Shown: positions 1-8,338 of the stretch, piece by piece
How positions within the stretch are numbered: the stretch's first letter is position 1
Layout: each line of letters opens with the position of its first letter
NCBI RefSeq assembly: GCF_024519285.1
Contig: NZ_JAMZCY010000006.1
Location: forward strand, 310,001-374,000
Direction: 5' to 3'
Length of the DNA: 64,000 nt
Source: Cohnella sp. WQ 127256
GTDB lineage: Bacteria; Bacillota; Bacilli; Paenibacillales; Paenibacillaceae
Notes under the pieces: model-generated
The model's database searches: none
Told to the model about the DNA's origin: nothing
The model's input: the letters and a program-made list of their open reading frames with translations, nothing else
Made by a program: the position numbers and the translations under genes

Positions 1-553
1 CCCAGAGTCCTCGCGGCGGCACCTGAACAAGCGGGACATACGTTCGGACGGCACCGGCAATGGACTCTGAGCGGTGCCCCTGCCACTCCTTCTCCGCCAT
101 CAGCAGAGTGCTAATTTCGCTGAAAGTACGGGGCTGTTCCTCCACAAGCACCCGTCCAGCGGCTGCTAGAGAATTCTCATCAATTCCCGTGAGGTTTTTG
201 CCGTGATTTCCCTTTAAGCCACGTTCGAGAACGGGCTGAACGAGAGGGCGAAGGATCAAGCAATCGCGAGCTGTAACGAGATGAATCGTCGAGCGCATGA
301 GCGCGATGCGTACAGCTTGTCGAGATTGGATGAGTTTAGCTAGATCAGTGTGGGTGAATCCAAGAAGCCGCGTCCATAACCCGAAATAGGGTGGATTAGG
401 GGCTTGAGCTTGCATGCCTACTAGGTGCTCCAAAGCTTCCTCGACGGAAATGCTGCTACGTTTAATCAGCATCTGCCGTTCAAGCAAGGCACGGTTAAGA
501 GCGCGGTTTCCAAGAATAGGTTTATTAAGGTTGGCCGTTTCTTTAACACTCAT
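1..553 (-). CDS. Winged-helix DNA-binding protein, AlkZ/YcaQ-like (partial)
   Basis: The gene reads leftwards from ATG at 553 and runs off the window edge, so only about 184 N-terminal residues are seen. An AGGAGG ribosome binding site lies at about 566-571. The N-terminus has the pattern of the winged-helix family PF06224 (HTH_42, AlkZ/YcaQ): NRALLERQ near residue 20, LVGMQAQAPNPPYFGLW near 44-60 and LMRSTIHLVTARD near 88-100. Some relatives are DNA glycosylases that unhook interstrand crosslinks; many Firmicute members have no known role. The catalytic part of the family lies further along and is outside the window, so glycosylase activity cannot be judged. It starts just beyond the terminator of the neighbouring leftward operon and probably has its own promoter. 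Confidence 0.72.
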   Translation of the reverse strand, partial: MSVKETANLNKPILGNRALNRALLERQMLIKRSSISVEEALEHLVGMQAQAPNPPYFGLWTRLLGFTHTDLAKLIQSRQAVRIALMRSTIHLVTARDCLILRPLVQPVLERGLKGNHGKNLTGIDENSLAAAGRVLVEEQPRTFSEISTLLMAEKEWQGHRSESIAGAVRTYVPLVQVPPRGLW

Positions 554-602
554 GCTATGTAGTTGCCTCCTAAACTTATGGCTCACTAGCTCTTAGCTTG
601 AT

Positions 603-650
603 TATAAACGAACAACCCTGACATTAGACTGTCAGGGTTGTTCGTTTATA
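603..650 (-). terminator. Terminator hairpin of the leftward sugar operon
   Basis: Perfect inverted repeat with 21-bp arms (603-623 and 630-650) and a 6-nt loop; the inner GC-rich part is AACCCTGACA and its complement. It begins 10 bp beyond the stop codon of the oxidoreductase gene (660) and ends about 50 bp before the start of the next leftward gene, so it most likely ends the operon transcript. The arms end in an A/T-rich segment instead of a separate U tract. Confidence 0.7.
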
Positions 651-659
651 CCTAATTTA

Positions 660-1688
660 TTAATGATTTAAGTCCTGTAAGTAAACTTTTCTACCTGTAT
701 GTGCGGAGAGATACAGCGCTTCAAGGGTTTCGGCAAGCGCTATTCCATCATCAACGCCTGTCGGTAACTCAGACTGTCCTTGAATTGCCTTTAGCCACAA
801 TGAAAGGGTGGACTCTCCAGCTTCAGACAATGTAGGCGCCTTCTGAACGTCATTCGAATCTTCTTTATCTGGAGTGAAATATCGGACAAAGCTGTCCGAT
901 GGTTGAAGCAGCTTGCGATGAACTCCCGTTGCGCCTCCACCTAAGAAACTTCCCGACGTTCCGTAGAGCTCTATTGAATAGGGAGATTGGCTGGCGGAAT
1001 AACTCGTATCGCATATCGCAATTGCACAATTAGCGAACTCGAATAGGCACGCTGCGTTGTCTTCTGCGTTATGACCTGTATACCTGGTAGTAATGGCGGT
1101 AACAGCAACCGGTTTTCCTAGAATCCATCGCATGAGGTATAGACAATGCGCGCCGAGGTCGGTGAATACACCATAGGGTGTGTCAAGATATCTAGACGCT
1201 AGAGGAACCTCCCCGGTTGCGCCGTCGTGAGCGTTCCGAATTCTAATGCTCGTGATGTCTCCAATTGCGCCTGTGATCGCCACTTTCTTGGCAGCTAGAT
1301 TGACAGGCCAATGTCTTAACGACATGTCTATCGTGAAATGGATGTTTGAATGTCGAATCCAACCCGCTACCCGGTTCGCTTCGTGAAGGGTGAGGGCTAA
1401 TACTTGATCTACTAGCACGTGCTTGTAAGCTTTGGCTGCCATCTCAATCAGCGAAGAGGCTTGTTCGGGAGAGCTATTGATAATAACGCCATCTAAGCTA
1501 GACATTGCTAGAAGCGCAGTCAAGTCGGGCTCGAAGCGGACACCAAACTCTTTAGCAAAAGTTTTACCCCTCTCTAAGTCATCGTCCCAGATGGCAATGA
1601 TCTTCGCTTCAGGATGAAGAGCTAAATCCCTGACAAAGCTCTTGGCATGATAATGGTTCCAACAGCTGAGCATGGCTATATTAGGCAT
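660..1688 (-). CDS. Gfo/Idh/MocA-family oxidoreductase with degenerate motifs
   Basis: A 342-residue protein with the size and fold pattern of Gfo/Idh/MocA sugar dehydrogenases: an N-terminal Rossmann domain (about 1-120) and a C-terminal alpha/beta domain. Family members oxidise or reduce sugars and inositols with NAD(P). Here the usual GxGxxG dinucleotide loop is replaced by AMLSCWNHYHA (residues about 5-15). The usual EKPLA catalytic loop reads VDQVLALT (about 93-100), so the conserved lysine is missing. A GAHCLYLMRW segment stands where the family's histidine motif is expected. ATG at 1688 is preceded by AGGAGGAA. It is the last gene of the importer operon, 32 bp after the DMT transporter. 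It could be a lineage-specific sugar enzyme or a non-catalytic relative; the family call is safe, the substrate is not. Confidence 0.8.
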   Translation of the reverse strand: MPNIAMLSCWNHYHAKSFVRDLALHPEAKIIAIWDDDLERGKTFAKEFGVRFEPDLTALLAMSSLDGVIINSSPEQASSLIEMAAKAYKHVLVDQVLALTLHEANRVAGWIRHSNIHFTIDMSLRHWPVNLAAKKVAITGAIGDITSIRIRNAHDGATGEVPLASRYLDTPYGVFTDLGAHCLYLMRWILGKPVAVTAITTRYTGHNAEDNAACLFEFANCAIAICDTSYSASQSPYSIELYGTSGSFLGGGATGVHRKLLQPSDSFVRYFTPDKEDSNDVQKAPTLSEAGESTLSLWLKAIQGQSELPTGVDDGIALAETLEALYLSAHTGRKVYLQDLNH

Positions 1689-1720
1689 AATAATTCCTCC
1701 GATTCACAGACTTTCGTAAG

Positions 1721-2605
1721 CTATAGATTCACCGCGATGATCGCCAGAATTCCGACTAGAATGCCTAGTGCGCCGCCTTTAGTCAGCTTCTCTTTAAAGA
1801 CGAAAGTGGAGACGAGTGTCAATAGCACGATCATGCTGCCGTTAACGAATGGATATAGGTAGGCTCCCGGCAATCGGTTGGCAAGGTAGACCATCAGAGC
1901 ATTTCCGACTCCTGTCGATAAGCCTATACCGCCGATAAGAATGAAGGTGCTCCAAGCAACCCTAGTGCTCGGAGTAAGTCGGATACGATTACGAATCCCA
2001 CCGGTTCCGATCCAGCAGAGGAACGAACAGATAAATGCTGCAGAGAAGCCAACGATCATCAATTCAGTTGCTTCACTTCCGTCCAGCATAGATTGATGAG
2101 TTTTGGCGAGTACCGGAATGAGTCCATTAAACAAGAATGCGAGAAGACAGTAAGTCATCCAGCGTTTCTGCTGCTGTACATGCTGCTCCTGTCTCCCCCC
2201 GAAGATTTGAATGAAATAGAAAGATAGTAGAAATAAGACCAGACCTATGATCTTAAGTGGCCCCGCAGCTTCACGCCATAGTGTCATACTAGCAACGACG
2301 GGTACCATCAAACTTACAGAGAAATAAAACGAAGAATAAGATAATGGACCGGTATTCATCGCTCGAGTGTAGAAAAACATCGTCAGGGTAAAGGTGACGC
2401 CGTAAAGGGAGCCTATCGTCCAAGTACCCGTACTGATCGTGATTGATCCGACGAATATTTGCCATAGAAGCAAGCCGACGGCAATCAATGCGCTGTAGGT
2501 GGTTATAAGTCCGAACAACGCCTGATTCGACCGTAGTTCAGGTAGCTTTTTAAGGCATAGCGTTTGAATGACGAACATCAGGGCAGCGATAGCGGCTAGT
2601 AGCAC
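1721..2605 (-). CDS. EamA/DMT-family transporter
   Basis: A 294-residue, very hydrophobic protein with about ten predicted membrane segments in two repeats, as in the EamA drug/metabolite transporter family of the cytoplasmic membrane. The C-terminal repeat holds the GxGLSTGVGNALMVYLANR type motif and ends in a helix near ILVGILAIIAV. The start is GTG at 2605; the overlapping ATG at 2607 would stop after three codons, and AGGAGG lies only 4 nt upstream of the GTG. It is 13 bp downstream of the PIG-L deacetylase and is cotranscribed with the sugar importer. It may export a by-product or take in a product of the pathway; the substrate cannot be read from sequence. Confidence 0.85.
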   Translation of the reverse strand: MLLAAIAALMFVIQTLCLKKLPELRSNQALFGLITTYSALIAVGLLLWQIFVGSITISTGTWTIGSLYGVTFTLTMFFYTRAMNTGPLSYSSFYFSVSLMVPVVASMTLWREAAGPLKIIGLVLFLLSFYFIQIFGGRQEQHVQQQKRWMTYCLLAFLFNGLIPVLAKTHQSMLDGSEATELMIVGFSAAFICSFLCWIGTGGIRNRIRLTPSTRVAWSTFILIGGIGLSTGVGNALMVYLANRLPGAYLYPFVNGSMIVLLTLVSTFVFKEKLTKGGALGILVGILAIIAVNL

Positions 2606-2618
2606 ATTTCCTCCTGAA

Positions 2619-3455
2619 TCATGACTCTATCGATGGGAACATCGGGAAGAGAGATCTCATCTCATCGTCGTTAGGGCGACGTCCGTAATGGGCGATTTCG
2701 AATGGTTCCGCGTACTGAATGCTGTCGGCGCGTTCTTTGCCGTACCATCTGCTCAGAGCAGGCTTCATCTCATCGGAAACGACCATGAATTCGGCCCAAT
2801 ATTTTAGAAGGTACAATTTCTTGTCTTCCCAGCTCTCGGGAACCTGATTCAGTAACCCAGACTGCCAAGGAGCGAATTCATAGAATTGTGAAGCATGGGC
2901 ATCGCACGCAAGGAGCTTCTTCTCCATGACTGCTGTAATATCTATGACGATATCAGCCTTGTAACGGTCTTTCATCGAATAATCAGGCATCAGAAGCACA
3001 ACAGGTGATTGGTTCAACATGGGGACTTCCGGAATCGCATTTGGTGTCTTAACGATGAAAGAGGCTGCATCGCTTACGACTTTACCCGCATACCGATTAT
3101 CCGCATGTTTGCCCCCTTCAGGATGGAAAGTAATGACCACATCCGCTTTCCAAGCACGGATTTGCCGAATAACTTCATTACGTACGGGTATTGTTGGAAG
3201 TAGCTCTCCGTCTGGCGTATCAAGCACCTCATATTCGTCAATTCCGAGCTGTTGGGCTGCCTTCACTGCTTCGTTTCTTCTCCGCTCGACCAATTCCATG
3301 CCACTAATGGCATAATGACCACAGCAGCCATTCGTTAAAGACAGAAATTTAACTCGATGTCCCATCTCTGCGAACAACGCAGCAGTTCCTCCGGCGTAGA
3401 TGTCCGGTTCATCGGGATGAGCACCAATGACGATAACCCTTAATTCCTTATTCAT
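2619..3455 (-). CDS. PIG-L family zinc deacetylase
   Basis: A protein of about 278 residues of the PIG-L/LmbE family, zinc enzymes that remove N-acetyl groups from amino sugars and their conjugates (N-acetylglucosaminyl-PI, mycothiol and bacillithiol precursors, chito-oligosaccharides). The hallmark motif GAHPDEPDIYAGG sits near the N-terminus and supplies the zinc histidine and the catalytic aspartate; FHPEGGKHADN (middle) gives further conserved histidines and DAHASQ lies towards the C-terminus. ATG at 3455 is chosen because GGAGG ends 8 nt before it; an upstream in-frame ATG at 3470 overlaps that ribosome binding site. There is no signal peptide, so it acts in the cytosol. Its place between the isomerase and the transporter suggests that the imported sugar, or a metabolite of it, is N-acylated. 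Confidence 0.88.
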   Translation of the reverse strand: MNKELRVIVIGAHPDEPDIYAGGTAALFAEMGHRVKFLSLTNGCCGHYAISGMELVERRRNEAVKAAQQLGIDEYEVLDTPDGELLPTIPVRNEVIRQIRAWKADVVITFHPEGGKHADNRYAGKVVSDAASFIVKTPNAIPEVPMLNQSPVVLLMPDYSMKDRYKADIVIDITAVMEKKLLACDAHASQFYEFAPWQSGLLNQVPESWEDKKLYLLKYWAEFMVVSDEMKPALSRWYGKERADSIQYAEPFEIAHYGRRPNDDEMRSLFPMFPSIES

Positions 3456-3483
3456 ATCAATATCCTCCATTCATTCGTATAAA

Positions 3484-4524
3484 TTAATCGTTCAGGTCTA
3501 GTTCCTTCAACACTTGTTGAAGATACTTTCGAGAGGAGTCCAAGCGTTCATCTATTTCATCCCAATAGCTGATCGCCTCATAGATTTCAGGACTTATCCA
3601 TTCTCCGGAAGCAATACGCTTCTCGCATAGGGCGGCCAATCGAACGAGCTCGGCCACTTCCGCCATGCTGAGGTCGGGGTGAACGTCTCGCCACTGGTCT
3701 ACGTAGATGTCCATATGCATAAGTCCTTTGTGATCCTCAACTTGCAAGTGCAAATCCGGGTTTACCTTGCCGATCTCTGCGAGTATTGCCGGGTAGTCGA
3801 CGATTCCTTGCCCGGAGGCTTTCAATTGGCGCACAAGTCCAGTTTCGGAAAAATAGAGAATGCCATCTTTGGCATGCATTTGGTGAATATAAGGAGCAGC
3901 GCGCTTGGCTACCGCAACCGGATCTTCAGCGCGGGACAACACATTAGCTGTATCGAACGCGACACCGATAACGTCATCTCCGACTTCCTTGATCATTCTC
4001 AGAATTTCGTAAGAGGTAATTTCCTCATGTGTTTCTAGATTAATGCGTGCGCCGGAATCTCTTAGTGCAGGCGCTAGCAGCTTTAAGAATCGGGTCGTGG
4101 CTTGAAGCTGTTCCTCCCAAGTTACGTCTGTACGGAAGCGGTCGTTTACGAAGTATCCGGTATGCCCGCCACGCCAGCCTGCGGTTACTCCGATCAACTC
4201 TTTCGAGCCCATCTCGACGGCGGCGTAAATCTGTTTCTCCACAGCTAGTTTGTAATCTCCACCGCCGATCTGCCATATTTCCGGCGAGTCCATCGTGTTG
4301 TACGGGTTGACCAGCCCGATTCCAAAATCAACGTACATGCCGAGTTGCTTGGCGTGTGCTGAGGCTTCTCTTAACTCACCAATATCCAGAGTTTTTGATA
4401 CGAAGATAGGAGATTTATAATAAACGCCTTCATATCCGTCAGCTTTCGCTTTTTCTAGTACCTGACTGATGGATAGATGCTCGTCCTTCAAATATCCATG
4501 ATGCAGTTCGATGCCCACTTTCAT
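3484..4524 (-). CDS. Sugar phosphate isomerase/epimerase (xylose isomerase-like TIM barrel)
   Basis: A 346-residue protein of the AP-endonuclease-2/xylose-isomerase-like TIM-barrel family (IolE, IolI, DTE-type epimerases). The four expected divalent-metal ligands are visible in order: Glu in NLETHEE, Asp in AFDTANV, His in QMHAKD and Glu in QVEDH. The family interconverts ketoses or dehydrates inosose, using Mn or Co. ATG at 4524 follows a good AGGAGGTAAC site. It lies about 110 bp downstream of the binding-protein gene, after a hairpin, and 28 bp upstream of the deacetylase. The substrate is unknown; with the oxidoreductase and deacetylase it suggests a multistep route for an unusual sugar or cyclitol. 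Confidence 0.85.
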   Translation of the reverse strand: MKVGIELHHGYLKDEHLSISQVLEKAKADGYEGVYYKSPIFVSKTLDIGELREASAHAKQLGMYVDFGIGLVNPYNTMDSPEIWQIGGGDYKLAVEKQIYAAVEMGSKELIGVTAGWRGGHTGYFVNDRFRTDVTWEEQLQATTRFLKLLAPALRDSGARINLETHEEITSYEILRMIKEVGDDVIGVAFDTANVLSRAEDPVAVAKRAAPYIHQMHAKDGILYFSETGLVRQLKASGQGIVDYPAILAEIGKVNPDLHLQVEDHKGLMHMDIYVDQWRDVHPDLSMAEVAELVRLAALCEKRIASGEWISPEIYEAISYWDEIDERLDSSRKYLQQVLKELDLND

Positions 4525-4565
4525 TTTTGTTACCTCCTGTTATCATTTCTGCCTTCTTAGTAGAG

Positions 4566-4615
4566 CAAACGCTGGGGAGTCCCTTGCAGAGAAGAAGGGG
4601 CTTTCCCAGCGTTTG
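4566..4615 (-). terminator. Intra-operon hairpin after the binding-protein gene
   Basis: Imperfect inverted repeat, arms CAAACGCTGGGGA (4566-4578) and TCCCAGCGTTTG (4604-4615), with an inner CCCTT/AAGGG pair. It lies just past the stop of the solute-binding protein and 40 bp before the isomerase gene. On the leftward transcript no U tract follows, so it more likely protects the abundant binding-protein mRNA or ends part of the transcripts than stops all of them. Confidence 0.6.
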
Positions 4616-4633
4616 TTTAACCGAAACGGTCGA

Positions 4634-6232
4634 TTACTTTAATGTGCCGTTATAGATTTCGAGCAGCTTGGACACGCCTTTTTCGTTGATTTCCTTCACG
4701 TAGCTGTCCCAGCCGGCATCGACGGAATTTTTGCCATAGATGAATTGTTCTTGGGTCCGCATGAAGAGGTCGTTTACGGTTGTCGTTCTCATCGTTTCTT
4801 CTTCTTTGTCTGCAGGTGTCAGCTTAGGCACCTTCTGGACGGCAGGGAACCAGCCTTTTTCATTAGCCTCCACAGTTAACTTATCCACGAGAGGACTGTT
4901 CAGAACTTTGGAGAACCAGTCGTAGGTGAACACAGTTGTCAAATTGTTGTTGGAAGCGCCGATGTTCCATAACGCTTTCTGCACGCTTCCACCGTTCTTA
5001 ACAGCGTCCGTGAAATCACGTTTACCGTCAATTTCCACGAACGTTTCATCTTGAATGCCCCATGTGCCGAGATTAATCGCTTCGTCGCTATACATCCAGT
5101 TCACATATTCCAGTAATTTATCGAAGTTCGGTTTTTTAGCCGCGCTCGCTGGAATGACATAAGCAGAGATAATGCGCTGGGCTGAAGGACCTTTCACGCC
5201 TCCTGGACCCGCGATTGGAGGGAGCGGAGCCAGTTCGAAGTCGGGTGATACGTTTTTCTTGCCATCGGCATTGATCTGACCGAGCTCACTAATCCATGTA
5301 TAAGTGAATACGCTCTGACCTGTCGCCATCTTCTGCTTCCATTGGTCCGTGCTGGAGGTGAAAATCTCCGGATCGGCCAAGCCTTCTTTCATCAGGCGAC
5401 TAAAATAGGAGACGTATTGCTTATAGTTGTCGCTTGTATAGGAGTATTCGAATTCATTTTTGTCGGAGTTGAACATAAATCCGTTATGTGTAGGTCCGAT
5501 TCCCCATGCCGAACCCGACAGATTAATTAAGCCGACGGCGCCGTTCAAGTTGGCCATTGGAAAGCTTTTCGGATCAGCTTCCTTAAATTTTTTCAGCACT
5601 TCGTATAGCTCGTCCATCGTTGTCGGAGTTTTCAGATTGTGCTTTTTTAGTAGATCGACACGGATGACTGGAGCGGTGGTATACATATTCGATTCGAACA
5701 TGAACGGAACTCCGTATACTTTACCGTCCTTAAGCGTCCAGTTGTCTAGTTCGTCGGAAATGGCGTATTGGTCAAGCTTTTGCTTCAGGTTCGGTAGCTT
5801 ATCCATGTAGTCGCTGATCGGTAGCAACACTCCGGTCTGGGCGAATTCCGTATAGACTTTCAGTGGGACGAAACTTACCAGGTCGGGAGCGGAGCCCGAA
5901 CTGAGCACGATTTTGAGTTTGTTTTCATAGTCGGCGTCCGGAGTCGGTTGTATGTTCAACTTAACGTTAGCCAGCTTCTGGAATTGCTCCAGAACGGGCC
6001 ATGAAGCATTAAAAGGATACGAGGGGTTGTCGTTATACATCATGGAGATGGTGACTGGTCCTTCCCCGGCGCTCCCTTTGGATGCTTCTCCGCCGGTTTC
6101 TTGCCCGGATGAGCCCGTATTCGAACCCGTGTTTGAGCTTGAGCAAGCGGATAAGATAGTGGACATCGCCAACGTAAATGCGAGACCTCCGGTTAGCCAT
6201 TTGCTCTTCTTTCTGTCTTGTGATTCTTTCAT
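4634..6232 (-). CDS. Sugar ABC transporter solute-binding lipoprotein (LipO/LplA-like)
   Basis: A 532-residue extracellular solute-binding protein. The N-terminus has a charged stretch, a hydrophobic helix and the lipobox LSAC, so the mature protein should start with lipidated Cys at about residue 30, followed by a Ser/Gly/Thr-rich linker. Length and pattern match the long LipO/LplA-type binding proteins of Paenibacillaceae, which deliver oligosaccharides or modified sugars to a two-permease importer. ATG at 6232 follows GGGAGGTAG. It lies downstream of the two permeases (75-bp gap) and upstream of a hairpin. No ATPase gene is present in the operon, so a shared MsmX-type ATPase elsewhere is expected. 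The ligand cannot be read from sequence. Confidence 0.92.
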   Translation of the reverse strand: MKESQDRKKSKWLTGGLAFTLAMSTILSACSSSNTGSNTGSSGQETGGEASKGSAGEGPVTISMMYNDNPSYPFNASWPVLEQFQKLANVKLNIQPTPDADYENKLKIVLSSGSAPDLVSFVPLKVYTEFAQTGVLLPISDYMDKLPNLKQKLDQYAISDELDNWTLKDGKVYGVPFMFESNMYTTAPVIRVDLLKKHNLKTPTTMDELYEVLKKFKEADPKSFPMANLNGAVGLINLSGSAWGIGPTHNGFMFNSDKNEFEYSYTSDNYKQYVSYFSRLMKEGLADPEIFTSSTDQWKQKMATGQSVFTYTWISELGQINADGKKNVSPDFELAPLPPIAGPGGVKGPSAQRIISAYVIPASAAKKPNFDKLLEYVNWMYSDEAINLGTWGIQDETFVEIDGKRDFTDAVKNGGSVQKALWNIGASNNNLTTVFTYDWFSKVLNSPLVDKLTVEANEKGWFPAVQKVPKLTPADKEEETMRTTTVNDLFMRTQEQFIYGKNSVDAGWDSYVKEINEKGVSKLLEIYNGTLK

Positions 6233-6307
6233 TTTAAAACTACCTCCCTTGATTTAATTAATCTATCATAAAAGCTGTTCAGGCTGGGCCTGCAAAAGTA
6301 ACGGTAA

Positions 6308-7186
6308 TCAACCCTTAACAGAGCCGATCATGACACCTTTAGCGAAGTACTTCTGGGTAAACGGAAACAGAACCATAATGGGCAGCGTGGTAGACATGAT
6401 GGCTGCGGCTTTCAACGATGCCGTCGAGACTCTGTCTCCGGTGTCGCCGACTTGTCCGACGTTGCCGGCTAGATCTGATCCGACGATAATGTTGCGAATG
6501 ATCATCATAACCGGATGTCTCTCCGTGCTGTTTAAGTAAATCATGGAGTTGAACCAGTTATTCCAGTAATAAACCGTTAGGAACAAAGTGATGGCCGCCA
6601 GAATCGGCTTAGATAACGGAAGAACGATTTGCATGAGAATGCGGAACGGATTCAAGCCGTCCAGCATCGCGGATTCTTCGATTTCCTCCGGGATGCCTTG
6701 AAAGTAAGTCATCATGAGTAATAAGTAGTAAGGCGTAATACTGAAGGGTAGGACGATCGCCCAGATGCTGTCAATGAGGCCTAGACTTTTGACTAACATG
6801 TATGTGGGAATAAGACCCCCACTGAAGAACATCGTGAACATGATGAATAGTACAAGAGGCTTGCGTCCCTTCAATGCCCTCTTGGATAACGGATAGGCGC
6901 AGATGGTGAGCAAGAACAGGCCTATCGCCGTTCCGATCATCGTCTGAATAATTGAATTCTTAAAGCCTGCGATGATGCTAGGATGTTGGAAAACACGAGC
7001 ATAAGCTTCCAGGTTGAAGCCTTTGGGCAATAAACCAACCCTGCCCCCTACGACTGCGCCGGAATCGCTTAGCGACACAGAGAGAAGGTGTAGGAAAGGA
7101 AATAAGATCGAAGCTGTAATGCACAGCATCACAAACGAATTAAAAGCCATGAACCATTTGAAACCGGTCGAGCGGCGGTAGAGCAT
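6308..7186 (-). CDS. Sugar ABC permease (LplC/MalG type)
   Basis: A 292-residue inner-membrane permease with six hydrophobic segments and the binding-protein-dependent EAA loop, here EEIEESAMLDGLNPFRILMQ (about residues 165-184), which docks the ATPase. The C-terminus, FAKGVMIGSVKG, is typical of LplC/YtcP-type permeases. The start at 7186 lies 18 bp downstream of the first permease, so the two are translated as a pair and probably form the heterodimeric channel. It transports the ligand of the lipoprotein encoded next. Confidence 0.93.
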   Translation of the reverse strand: MLYRRSTGFKWFMAFNSFVMLCITASILFPFLHLLSVSLSDSGAVVGGRVGLLPKGFNLEAYARVFQHPSIIAGFKNSIIQTMIGTAIGLFLLTICAYPLSKRALKGRKPLVLFIMFTMFFSGGLIPTYMLVKSLGLIDSIWAIVLPFSITPYYLLLMMTYFQGIPEEIEESAMLDGLNPFRILMQIVLPLSKPILAAITLFLTVYYWNNWFNSMIYLNSTERHPVMMIIRNIIVGSDLAGNVGQVGDTGDRVSTASLKAAAIMSTTLPIMVLFPFTQKYFAKGVMIGSVKG

Positions 7187-7204
7187 ATCATTTCTCCTTC
7201 TTGG

Positions 7205-8101
7205 CTAGTACAAAGAGAAGCCAGATATTTTCTTCGAGAGGTAATTGCCTGCTGACACGAGCATGAGCCCGATCAGACCGCCGAACAGACCAACGGCTGT
7301 AGCATAGCTGTAATTGTTATTTTGCAAGCCCATGCGGAATACGAACGTGTCGATGATGTCACTTGTCGTGGAATTGCTAGGCGTATAGAGCAACAATACT
7401 TTCTCAAAGCCGAGCGCCAGCATGGAGCCTAACGAGATGATTAGCACGACAGAAATGGTTGGCAATATTTGCGGAATCGTTACGCTAATCGTTTGGCGCC
7501 ATCGGCCTGCGCCATCCATTTCCGCCGCTTCGTATAGCTGTGTATCAACCGAGGAGAGCGCCGCCGTATAGATGATCGCATTCCATCCCATGAACTGCCA
7601 TATATCAGATGTAATGTAGATCGTGCGGAACCAATCTGCCTCATTCATGAAGAAAATCGGATCAACGCCGAAATATCCGAGAAAGTCGTTCGCGATTCCG
7701 TTCGTAGGAGAGAGAAGCTCTTTCAGTATTCCTACGACGACGATGACCGCGACGAAATTAGGAAAATAAGAGATCGTTTGAATGAGCGTCTTTATTTTTT
7801 TGCCCAGTATCTCGTTCAATAGAAGTGCAAAAATAATAGGGAAAGTGAACGAAATGACCAAATTCAAAATGCTGAGCACGAGCGAGTTCTGGAAAGCCGA
7901 CCAGAAGGACGGATCATTCCAAAACATTTTGAAATACCGGAGTCCAACCCATTCCTCTCCGTACATAGAGCCACCAGGCACGTATTTACGAAAGGCGAGG
8001 ACGTTGCCAACGATCGGTCCATATTTGAAAATTAGGAAATACGCGATCGGTAACACGAGCATTAAATAGTAATGATAGTTGCGTTTCAAGTAAGGGCTCA
8101 C
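7205..8101 (-). CDS. Sugar ABC permease (LplB/MalF type), first gene of the operon
   Basis: A 298-residue membrane protein with six hydrophobic segments and an EAA loop reading YEAAEMDGAGRWRQTISVTIP (about 191-210 region). The N-terminal KRNYHYYLMLVLPIAYFLIF is typical of LplB/YtcQ-associated permeases. The start is GTG at 8101, with AAGGAGG 11 nt upstream. It is the first gene of the leftward operon and is divergent from the membrane-bound AraC regulator at 8339, which is the natural candidate to control it. Confidence 0.93.
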   Translation of the reverse strand: MSPYLKRNYHYYLMLVLPIAYFLIFKYGPIVGNVLAFRKYVPGGSMYGEEWVGLRYFKMFWNDPSFWSAFQNSLVLSILNLVISFTFPIIFALLLNEILGKKIKTLIQTISYFPNFVAVIVVVGILKELLSPTNGIANDFLGYFGVDPIFFMNEADWFRTIYITSDIWQFMGWNAIIYTAALSSVDTQLYEAAEMDGAGRWRQTISVTIPQILPTISVVLIISLGSMLALGFEKVLLLYTPSNSTTSDIIDTFVFRMGLQNNNYSYATAVGLFGGLIGLMLVSAGNYLSKKISGFSLY

Positions 8102-8338
8102 CTGCAGCCTAACCTCCTTCGTTTGTTCTCCCCCTATCCAAACACATCCGGCATGAGGTTCCTACAGCCAACTTCGGACCTCTGTCACACGGTTATACGA
8201 ATACGAAGTCACGAAAAAGGACCATGTAACACTTTTCTACCTAATTGTGAGAGTAGAGGATACAGTTATTGACGGCATGCGTGGTACATAATACCCTTAG
8301 GTTTACGTCTCTAGGCGTAATAAGAGGGGGAGATGTAC
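8102..8338. promoter_or_regulatory. Divergent control region between importer operon and AraC regulator
   Basis: A 237-bp gene-free stretch that must hold the promoters of the leftward operon and the rightward regulator. On the plus strand TTGACG (8269-8274) is a fair -35, but the segment 17 bp on (TACCCT) is a poor -10. On the minus strand no consensus promoter was found. Weak promoters are common where an AraC-type activator is needed. No clear operator repeat was seen. Confidence 0.4.

Noticed and set aside
414..596. Short plus-strand frame over the start of the winged-helix gene
   Set aside because: No ribosome binding site, and the opposite strand shows a clear family pattern.
6280..6292. 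Short hairpin CAGGC/GCCTG between second permease and binding protein
   Set aside because: A 5-bp stem with 3-nt loop is expected often by chance.
8260..8300. TTGACG-type promoter for the large AraC regulator
   Set aside because: The -10 at proper spacing is TACCCT, too far from consensus for a separate promoter entry.
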